This document shows, piece after piece, positions 56,573 through 64,000 of a stretch of DNA of 64,000 nucleotides. The notes beneath the pieces were generated by a model that saw nothing but the letters and a program-made list of their open reading frames with translations, was not told the DNA's origin and ran no database searches. The translations under genes were made by a program, and so were the position numbers. This DNA comes from Takashimella koratensis. Its lineage: Eukaryota > Basidiomycota > Tremellomycetes > Trichosporonales > Tetragoniomycetaceae. The stretch is taken from NCBI GenBank assembly GCA_003116875.1, contig BCKT01000015.1, positions 801,095 through 865,094 on the forward strand, in the 5' to 3' direction. The number at the start of each line of letters is the position of its first letter. Positions within the stretch are counted from its first letter, which is position 1.

Positions 56573-56895
56573 GATGTTGTTGCGGATACCAAAGGACGTT
56601 GAAGATTCAAATAGCGAGATCCCCTTGGCGACCGACCAGACCGTGAGAACGCGAGGCGAACAGAATCCGGGCCAGAATATTGAGGCACGGCGGTCGGTGC
56701 TTCAACATGTGCGTTGCCCAAGGCGCGGCTGGCCTAAGCATACGGCGAAGAGCTGACCGCTTCCCCGGGCGTTTTGTGCCTCGCCTTTAGTGCCTGGCGG
56801 GAGGTGAACCGAACAACTTTCCGGTGAGAACGCCAAGTGAGCGTGGTCGAACATATATAGCGAAAATTCAGCTCTCCCTTCCCCACCATGCAAAG
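56573..56895. promoter_or_regulatory. divergent promoter of PLP enzyme and ABCG transporter
   Basis: A 323-bp region. ACCGACC (56631-56637) and GGTCGGT (56692-56698) form a spaced inverted repeat. TATATA lies at 56854-56859, about 40 bp before the ABCG ATG. A three-codon upstream ORF (ATG at 56888) overlaps that ATG. Confidence 0.6.
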
Positions 56896-59025
56896 ATGAA
56901 CACAGACGCCGCTCAGCCTGCTCGACTCCCGAGCGCAAAGTCGTTGCTCGAACAGACACCACTTGGGGCTTCTGCCTCGCCCGCGATCCCGGAGGCCTCG
57001 CCTTCCAAGCTCGAGGGTACTGGTGTCGAGTTGCCAACCTTGCTTGATTCAGGGTCACCTTCTCACGCCGACGAGGGTCTCAGACTCTTCAACGACACGG
57101 TGTCAACCTTCCGCTGGGATAACATCTCCGTCACTCTGCCCACTCAAGGTCAAGAGGAAAAGGTTCTGTTAAAGGGTGTCTCCGGTGCGGCTCATGCTGG
57201 TGAGTGACGTGTCGGATATGGACTCACTGGGTAGGCGAGCTCGTCGCCATCATGGGCCCGTCTGGCTCGGGCAAGACCATGCTGCTCAACCGCTTGGCAC
57301 ATCGTGCTATGCCTCCGAGATCCAAGTTGAGCGGGGAGATTCACGTCAACAACGACAAGGTGACAACGGCCCATATCCGCGCCCTTACCAGCTACGTCGA
57401 GCAGCAGGATCACCTCATTGGTTCTCTCACGGCTTTCGAAACACTCTCTTTCGCTGCCAAGCTTGGTCTCAAAGGGTAAGTTTTACTGTTGGCGGTCTAA
57501 CGCCAGGACCAATACATCCTCCGGTATCCAACGGATCGACTCTCTTCTCGCCGCTTTCGGATTGTCCGAGCAGAGGAACGTCATCGTCGGGACGCCCATT
57601 CGCAAGGGTCTCTCGGGAGGTCAGAAGCGACGCGTCTCGGTAGCGTCTCAGTTGATCACTTCACCGCGTATCCTGTTCCTTGACGAGCCGACCAGTGGCT
57701 TGGACAGTGTGGCGTCGTACGAGGTGGTAGCGTATTTGAAGCGCGTCTGCAGGCAGAACAACGTGAGTGCCCGTGGTAGCTCGACTGACCCTAGCTCCTC
57801 GTCATTGCTTCGATCCACCAACCGTCCACCGTGACGTTCAACCAGTTCGACAAGGTTTACCTCCTTGCCAAGGGCGAACTTGCTTACAACGGTCCCATTA
57901 ATGAAATCGATCATCACTTCCGCCAACTCGGTCTCACGATGCCGCTCTATACCAACCCCGCCGAGTGGCTGCTTGAACTCGTCGACACGGACTTCAACAC
58001 TGGCAAGTCGGACGCCCATCAACGTGTACAACGCATCATTGAGGGAAACAGGCAACCTGCAGAGACGTCAGCTCAATCCAGCGACCACATCCTCAGTGAC
58101 CAGGTCTCGCTTCACGACCAGCTGTGGCAGCCGATACATTTGCTTCGTCGTAGCTGGATCAAAAGCTACCGCGATCCGATCACTTACTGGGTCCGCGTCG
58201 CCATGTACACATGTAGGTGGAGTGTTGATCACGCTGACTGTAGGCCTCGCCATCCTCATGGGGACCACATGGCTGCGTCTGAACCTGTCCCAAGACAGCA
58301 TCGAGCCCCGGATCACCGCCATCTTCTTCAGCGGTGCATTCTTGAGCTTCATGGCCGTGGCGTATATCCCAGCTTTCATCGAAGACCACGCCATGTACGT
58401 CAAGGAGCGCGCCAATGGGCTATACGGGCCAACATCCTTCCTCGTCGCCAATTTTCTCATCGGCCTGCCGTATCTCTTCATCATAGTCATCGCCTTCTCG
58501 GTTGTGGCGTACTGGCTCATGGGATTCTGGCCAACTGCCCAAGGGTACTGGACCTTTGTTGGCTTCCTTTTGCTCGACCTCATCGCAGCCGAGTCCCTCG
58601 TTGTCCTCGTTGCATCGGCCATACCCAACTTTATCGTCTCCCTCGCCCTCGTCGCGTTTGCCAACGGGCTATGGATGTGTGTCAACGGGTTCATGGTACC
58701 GGAGACAATCCTCAATCCCTTCTGGAGAACGTAAGTCAAACTTGCTCGCTGGACTGAAAAAAGATGGGTCACCAAGATCGACTATCAGAACTGGGTGTTC
58801 CGCGCGCAGATGTGGAACGAATTCCATCACCAAACCTTCTATTGTGCTTCCCAGGGAGTCTGCAGCTTCCCACCGAACGCCGACGGCCTTACGATACCCG
58901 GCGACTCGGTGCTCATCTACTACGGCTACCACTCGGGCGACTTGGGCAACTTTGCTGCTTACATGATTGCCATCATCGTGGTGTATAGGTTGCTTGCCTG
59001 GGTGGCTTTATTCCTGCGTAAATGA
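56896..59025 (+). CDS. ABCG (WHITE-type) half-transporter (655 aa, 6 exons)
   Basis: ATP-driven exporter of lipophilic compounds. It has one nucleotide-binding domain before one membrane domain, so it should act as a dimer. Exons: 56896-57199, 57235-57475, 57507-57762, 57795-58212, 58244-58730, 58764-59025. Walker A is GPSGSGKT (109-116). Then come the Q-loop region YVEQQDHL, signature LSGGQKRR, Walker B ILFLDEPTSGLD and the H-loop IASIHQPS. Six TM segments follow, with a lumenal loop containing several Cys before the last TM, typical of ABCG. A minimal uORF (three codons) ends inside the start codon, hinting at translational control. The neighbouring PLP enzyme, MDR and dioxygenase genes suggest a joint metabolic role. 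Confidence 0.94.
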
Positions 59026-59271
59026 CCGCGGCGTGTCGGCGATGGAGATCATGTCAATGTCCGAGCCCGTTGAGTCTGCTTCAGTATAATGCTTTGAATG
59101 CAGGTGTTCAGTATGGCCGAGTGAAGTGTGGGATGTTTGTTGATGACACGCTGATGGCCTTCGGCTTCGGATGGTGGAGGCTTGAAAATCACTCGTGGTG
59201 GAGGTCTGAGCTTGGTAAGAGCGGTCCTGTATATAACTAGACTCGTCACATCTTCGCCAGTACCAACCACC

Positions 59272-60264
59272 ATGAAAGCCGTCCGACTCCACGAATACGG
59301 TGGACCCGAGGTGCTCAAGTATGAGGACGCTCCTACGCCTGCTATTGCACCTGGTGAGGTGCTCGTTCGAGTCCACGCGGTTGGAGTCAACCCCCCTGAC
59401 TGGTACCTCCGCGAGGGCATGAAAATGCTTCCGCCCGAATGGCGACCGTCTATCCCGATGCCCGTTACTCTCGGCACGGACATTTCAGGGGTCGTCGAAA
59501 ACGTCGCGTCGGACGTGGACTTTGAGGTCGGCGACGAAGTGTTTGGTATGGTCCGTTTCCCGAGCTTTGGGGATAGTCAAGCGTACGCCGAGTACGTCGC
59601 CGTACCTGCGACGAACCTGGCACTCAAACCGAAGGGGATCGATCACATCCACGCTGCGGGGGCGCCCATGGCTCTGCTCACCGCTTGGCAGTTCCTCGTC
59701 GATCTCGGACATGACCAGCCCAACCCGTTCCAGCCCACCCCACACACCCCGATCGACATCCACCCTGGTCTCACCGTCTTCGTCAACGGCGCTGCCGGTG
59801 GAGTTGGACACTTTGCCGTTCAAATCGCCAAGTGGAAGGGTGCTCGTGTCATCGCATGCGCATCAGGCGAACACGAGAAGTTTCTCAAGCAGCTGGGCGC
59901 GGAGTGCATCGACTACACCGCGTGTCGCCCCGAGGACGTGATCAAGGACGTCGACATTGTTCTCGACTGCGTCGGCGGACCGAACTCTGGGCGCTTCCTC
60001 AAGATGATCAAGCGGGGCGGTGTACTCTACCCGGTATTCCTCGCCACCATCGATCCAAAAGAGGCCGAAGAGCTCGGCGTCACGGTATCATCGACCCAGG
60101 TGCGCTCGAATGGGAAGCAACTCGCAGAGATGGGACATTTGCTGGAGGATGGGACTATACAAGTTGGCATAGATAGTACTTTCCCGCTCGCAGAGACGAG
60201 TCGCGCCCACGAGCGGGCCGCCAAAGGGCACATCAGAGGCAAGATTGTCTTGACCGTGGTGTAG
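59272..60264 (+). CDS. MDR-family quinone oxidoreductase/zinc-type alcohol dehydrogenase-like protein (330 aa, intronless)
   Basis: NAD(P)H-dependent medium-chain reductase acting on quinones, enones or related carbonyls. Seen: a GroES-like N-terminal domain (MKAVRLHEYGGPEVL, VLVRVHAVGVNPPDW, TLGTDISGVV), then the Rossmann fold with GAAGGVGHFAVQIAKWKGARVIA (AxxGxxG nucleotide loop), and DIVLDCVGG. No zinc-ligand Cys set is visible, which places it with zinc-free QOR/zeta-crystallin types despite the usual name. TATAA lies about 40 bp upstream of the ATG. The ATG at 59272 is chosen over an in-frame upstream extension because the TATA box lies between. Confidence 0.92.
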   Translation: MKAVRLHEYGGPEVLKYEDAPTPAIAPGEVLVRVHAVGVNPPDWYLREGMKMLPPEWRPSIPMPVTLGTDISGVVENVASDVDFEVGDEVFGMVRFPSFGDSQAYAEYVAVPATNLALKPKGIDHIHAAGAPMALLTAWQFLVDLGHDQPNPFQPTPHTPIDIHPGLTVFVNGAAGGVGHFAVQIAKWKGARVIACASGEHEKFLKQLGAECIDYTACRPEDVIKDVDIVLDCVGGPNSGRFLKMIKRGGVLYPVFLATIDPKEAEELGVTVSSTQVRSNGKQLAEMGHLLEDGTIQVGIDSTFPLAETSRAHERAAKGHIRGKIVLTVV

Positions 60265-60478
60265 AGTATGTACTTTAAGTTGCCTCGTAGTCCGACGCGG
60301 AGATCCTGGTCGGCTCCCGGACCGAGATCTCCAGTCGGCCAGGAGGCAAACCTCCCGATGTCAAGTGACTTGTGGGTAAAAATTTAACCGGTTGCCGTGC
60401 TAAACCGAGCCGCAATTGACGCGAGAGCCGCAGTGGATATATACCCCCATTTGCAGCATCGCCACCATACCATACACC
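60265..60478. promoter_or_regulatory. promoter of the TauD/TfdA dioxygenase
   Basis: Contains GGTCGG followed 8 bp later by CCGA (60308-60325), a CGG-N8-CCG type arrangement, and TATATA at 60438-60443, about 36 bp before the ATG. The GGTCGG element recalls the ACCGACC/GGTCGGT pair before the ABCG gene. Confidence 0.5.
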
Positions 60479-61582
60479 ATGTCCGCCGTTGTCGCAAACC
60501 CTCCTACAGTTCCCGTTTTTACTTCAGCACCTTTGCCATTGGTCACGTTCACCCCGCTCCATACCTCATTTGGGGCGGAGGCACGAGCCGACTTCTCATC
60601 AATAACCCCCGCCTTGGTCGAGGAAATCAAGGGAGGGCTGGCCAAGGTGGGAGTGTCGTTAACAAAGCTGACCACAGTATGGTGTACTGGTCTTCCGCCA
60701 GACGGGCTTGACAGATGCACGCCATGTCGAGCTCGCAAGTCTTTTTGGTGATCTCGACGATATTGCACCGTTTGTGAAGGGCCTGGGTCAGGTGAACCGT
60801 CTCAGTAGCGACTAGTGAGTATAAAGCTGGTCGAGCTGACACCAGCCTGTTCGACGTATCCAACATCAGCCCCGACGGAGAAATCATGCAGCCAGGCGGT
60901 ATGCGGGATCTCCTCCTCCGATGCAACTACCACTTCCACGCAGACTCGGCTTTCAACCCACGTCGAGCCGGTATTTCTCTCCTTCTCGCTCACGAACTTC
61001 CACCTGCTGGCTGCGGCGGCGAAACCGAGTTCGCCGATACACGAGCTGCGTACGAGCACCTTTCCAGCGAGAAGAAGGCAGAGATTGACGACTGGGTGAT
61101 CATGAACTCGCAGCTGCAGTGCAGACGAAGAGCAAACACGGACGCCGAGGGCACTATCAATCCACTTCTCCAGGGGGACGAGGTGAGTAGGTGTTAATCT
61201 GGGCTGACCCCAGTTTGATCCCATGAAGCATCGGTTCGGCAAACACAAGCTGGTCCAGGTGCACGAACCATCGGGCAGGAAGAATCTGTACATCGCTGCA
61301 CATGCCCATCACGTCGAGGGCAAGTCAGTCGAGGAGAGTCGCGCGCACCTGGAGGAGCTCCTCGCGTATGTCGATCAGCCCCAATTCACTTTTAAAGTGG
61401 ACTGGCGAAACCCCGGCGATCTCGTCGTTTGGGACAATACCTGTGTACTCCACCGGTCCGTTGCTGGCACGTACGCCGGCAAGTACAAGCGAGACCTGCG
61501 TCGTGCTACTGTTCACGACATGAGTGGTCAGGCTTGGGGGCTTAACGAGGTTGGTGCAACTTGGCGGTCGGGTCTTGATTAG
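60479..61582 (+). CDS. TauD/TfdA-family Fe(II)/2-oxoglutarate dioxygenase (336 aa, 4 exons)
   Basis: Hydroxylates an acidic organic substrate (sulfonate, aryloxyacetate or similar) with O2 and 2-oxoglutarate, often releasing sulfite or an alcohol. Exons: 60479-60646, 60678-60814, 60846-61182, 61214-61582. Iron ligands are His133-x-Asp135 in the NYHFHADSAF block and the distal His294 in CVLHRS. The 2-oxoglutarate-binding Arg follows in YKRDLRRATVHD. GYxVFRxTGL-like (YGVLVFRQTGL) and GGETEFADTRAAYE are typical of the TfdA subgroup. Length matches the family. Substrate specificity is not decidable. The gene lies between the MDR gene and a broken nitrilase gene. Confidence 0.93.
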
Positions 61583-61623
61583 GATTGATCTATGAGATGC
61601 ATTGATTCTACGAGCTTATCAAA

Positions 61624-62147
61624 TCAGTGAGCCCCGTTGGCTGCCTCGGCTTTGTCTTGGACAAGTTCATCAAACGACTTGACTCTCAGACTTGGAGCTT
61701 CGACTGACCCGTCTCCCCCTTATAGACCACCCTCGGTGCAGGCTTCTTGTTGACTACCAATTGGAACATGTCGAGTCGCGAGTAATGGCCAACAGTGTCA
61801 TGAACAAGCGCGGCAAAATGGACCAAGTCGGGATCGATCTCGGTGTATACAATCTCCGAGGCTGTGTCTGGGATAGGCTTGGTAATTTGCGAGCCGTCGG
61901 GAGCGAACACACAACTCATCCCTCCGCCAGCAATAATGTGGCCACCGCCCTCGGCGTCCCCGTCAACGCTGATTCCATGAACCTTGTTCGTGGCAAGGCC
62001 TTTGGCACTGATATGCTGGCTGCAGTTGAGTACAAAAGCCCCCGCTTCGATGGCAACAGTACGCGTTACAGCAATACCTGACTCGTTGCAGTGTGACCAC
62101 TGCTCTTTGCCACCGTAGGGGAGGAGTAGAGGCCAAAGAGGTACAGT
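61624..62147 (-). pseudogene. nitrilase, 5'-truncated and frameshifted
   Basis: On the minus strand, the C-terminal half of a nitrilase/cyanide-hydratase-type amidohydrolase is clear: PYGGKEQWSHCNESGIAVTR, then EAGAFVLNCSQHIS, HIIAGGGMSCVFAPDG and VGHYSRLDMFQLVV. The proposed nucleophile-side N-terminus is missing. Similarity stops near 62147, where the sequence changes character. The frame ends early at a TGA (61688-61686) after a run of five C on the plus strand (61715-61719). The adjacent frame would continue to a TGA at 61626-61624 with SFDELVQDKAEAANGAH. That is what a single lost base would cause, although a sequencing slip in the homopolymer gives the same picture. Confidence 0.7.
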
Positions 62148-63200
62148 GGGGGGAAATAATAATTTGTGATAGTGGCAACGTTTTCATCTTGCATAGCTAC
62201 CAAACTACAGACCTGTGGTGACCATTCTCCTCCACTTTGTGTTTGTTCTCTGCAAGCTCTTGTCAGTATGTGCTGTGGAGTCCTGCTTACCAAAAGCTCT
62301 CAATACTTGGTTGTTTTTCCTTTGTTCCTCCTCACTGCAGCTAACCTCTTCGGCATGCTTTTGATGGTGGCATCAATGATCAATGACCTTTTGATCAATC
62401 TTGCGCCAGGCGGTCTGGGCTGCTTCAAACAGATCATCAACATTGGTGGGGCAATGGGGGAGATTGGCAAGCTTTGTCTTGAGCAATAGGGGGTTAGAGA
62501 GGAGGTGCCCAATTTTCACCTCTAGTGGGGTTGTGCTCAATTCTCAACCCTTAGCTCCCAAATTTTAACACAAGGTAGCTGGGGCCTAGGAGCATCTTCT
62601 GNCAAAGTTTGAGAGCTAAGAATGCATGCATGCATGAGATGTAGCTGTTCTAGTGAATCTATAGTGGGGTGCCATGCATGGGTTTTGGACTGGGCTGTTG
62701 CAGGGTCTTCTGCCACAGCTGGACCCTGGGGCTGTTTTTTTAAGTCACATGACCTGATAATTCTCCTATGCTGTTTTTTTAAGTCACATGACCTGGTAAT
62801 ACTCCTACCCACAGGTGGAGGCAGGGTCCAGTTCTGAAAAAGGGTACTGAAACAGAAAAGGGGTAAAGTAGGGCACACCTCTCCTCCAGGCAGGAGACCA
62901 GAGGGGGGGGGGAGGCATGGGACCAGAGGAAATCCTATGGGGATATGCATGTCCCCATAAAACTTTTCATGCATGGGGGTGGGTGGAGGTCCAAATACAG
63001 GGGGTAGAGACCCCTCCAGGCTGGATCCCCCTCTTCTTCCTCTTTTCTACATACTTTCACTCCCCCACCATAGAGGCCATTCCTCTGCTCACTACCACCA
63101 TCCCCCTGCTCCCCACCACTTCCCCCTGCTCACCACCACCATCCCCCTGCTCCCCACCACTTCCCCCTTGCTCCCCACCACCACCTCCCTCCACACCACC
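62148..63200. mobile_element. probable repeat/transposon-derived segment of foreign composition
   Basis: From about 62148 the sequence turns A/T-richer, loses the codon style of the left side and contains no credible gene. It holds one undetermined base (62602), an ATGCATGCATGCATG run near 62620, a 39-bp tandem duplication at 62731-62808, and a two-unit C-rich minisatellite at about 63091-63185. It begins where the nitrilase reading is cut, so it is best read as inserted repetitive DNA or an assembly junction. The element class is not identified. Confidence 0.45.
62731..62808 (+). repeat. 39-bp tandem duplication
   Basis: Two adjacent 39-nt units, both starting GCTGTTTTTTTAAGTCACAT and differing at only a few positions near the end. 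This looks like a recent duplication. Confidence 0.85.
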
Positions 63201-64000
63201 TGTTACACCCGTGCGGATTCCAGGGGAAGGAACTGGAGAGGCGCGGAACGGGATGTACTCTCTGGGAAGTCACGCGGAAGGCAGTGACTGGTTTGATTCC
63301 GAAATGGAATAAGACGGAATCTTGGAAGATAGAATCATCCACAGATACGGAAGGGAATGGGACAGAGAGTAACCTTCGGAAGAGAGCGGTGTGGTGCGTG
63401 GACGAAGGTCCAACCGGAGAAAATGACGTGTAGAGTAACTTATTCGAAGTTACTATATCGTATTCGAAGATACTCAATATAAGGCTAGGAGGAAGCTTTT
63501 AGAGACACAACACTAGATACAACGCACAACACACTAGACACCACACACTAGACACATACCACCAACACCATACATACATACATACACACAATACAAAGCG
63601 ACCGTCACGAAGAGGAAACCAGGAAAGCGACACTTCGACTGACTGCAAGAACCCGCCTCCGGGATGCTTGCAGTCAGGAGGAGTGGTTTAACGATGAGCT
63701 GGAGGCATTCTGAACGACAGGTAGAGGCTGGCATAGCTGACTCTAGACAGTCAGTGCAGTTCCAGACCACCTACCGGTCGTATTCGATCTTATTAGAAGT
63801 TATTCGAAGATATTCGAAGATGCAGAAAGGACAGCCTAGGCGCCTCAGAGACAGCTACAGGTAGTACAAGCGGGGTAGAGTATAGGCAGGGGCTCCCCAG
63901 TCACCATCCTAACTCTACAAATGGGGGTCCAGCCGCGACTCCTGTTGTCTGTCTTGAAGGCAAGGAACCTAGAGTAAGTTATTCGAACTTACTTGCTGGT
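63201..64000 (+). mobile_element. probable long terminal repeat, cut by the window end
   Basis: TGTTACACCC at 63201 is a typical LTR 5' terminus. A TATA-like AATATAAGG lies at about 63476-63484, followed by an ACACTAGA-repeat leader (63510-63560). The segment carries at least three TTATTCGAA units with short flanking stems (63436-63456, around 63780-63820, 63973-63994). The last bases TGCTGGT could be the start of a GGTGTAACA-type 3' terminus just outside the window. No gag/pol coding sequence is visible, so the class is unproven. Confidence 0.45.

Noticed and set aside
62166..62489. Plus-strand open frame in the foreign-looking segment
   Set aside because: Hydrophobic stretches are present, but there is no family pattern, no supporting promoter, and repeat-like surroundings. 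It is left unannotated.
1..64000. CRISPR array, bacterial operon or viral element
   Set aside because: No evenly spaced direct repeats with unique spacers, no Shine-Dalgarno operons, and no capsid or polymerase genes were seen. The window is ordinary eukaryotic fungal DNA.

Overview
The window is nuclear DNA of a filamentous or yeast-like fungus, most likely a basidiomycete and probably a tremellomycete (Trichosporonales-like). The signs are very intron-rich genes with 32-60 nt introns using GTRNGT donors, CTGAC/CTNAC-like branch sites and YAG acceptors, GC-rich codon use, pyrimidine-rich leaders and basidiomycete-type proteins. The species assignment is an inference. Gene models were built by hand by joining exons; every multi-exon CDS given here closes to a whole number of codons.

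Left part (1-29.6 kb), mostly housekeeping: a hypothetical basic protein; HMG-CoA synthase (sterol pathway); a very long KCS1-type inositol hexakisphosphate kinase; a 14-TM-type MFS exporter; an RTC3/SBDS-domain protein (minus strand); a BSD2/NDFIP ubiquitin-ligase adaptor; dihydroxyacetone kinase; a cytidine-deaminase-fold enzyme; an NTF2-like protein (minus); an NCS1 nucleobase/allantoin-type permease; an SDR dehydrogenase; and a GNAT acetyltransferase (minus).

Middle part (29.8-37.2 kb) is the most unusual region. Two paralogous Zn2Cys6 transcription factors on the minus strand, with identical 16-exon structures, flank a plus-strand RTA1-like lipid-translocating exporter. A CGG-containing motif (CGGCGAT..GGACACTT) lies upstream of both regulators. 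In the divergent regulator/exporter promoter it forms an 18-bp inverted repeat. This looks like a self-contained regulator-exporter-regulator module.

Right part (38-62 kb), accessory and metabolic: a secreted heme-thiolate peroxygenase; an allantoate-type MFS permease; a membrane GT2 glycosyltransferase; a membrane-anchored GH16-like protein with a substituted nucleophile; an APC amino-acid permease divergent from a third Zn2Cys6 regulator; an agmatinase-family ureohydrolase with a signal peptide; a decayed amino-acid permease; an intronless class V PLP enzyme; an ABCG half-transporter; a quinone-oxidoreductase-like MDR; a TfdA/TauD dioxygenase; and a truncated, frameshifted nitrilase. The ABCG, MDR and dioxygenase genes share a TATATA/TATAA box about 40 bp before the ATG, which suggests a co-expressed catabolic group.

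The last about 1.85 kb (62.15-64 kb) differs in composition, holds short tandem duplications and one N, and ends in a probable LTR-retrotransposon terminus (TGTTACACCC at 63201) rich in TTATTCGAA hairpin motifs. The nitrilase is broken where this segment begins. No tRNA, rRNA, CRISPR array or viral gene was recognised.
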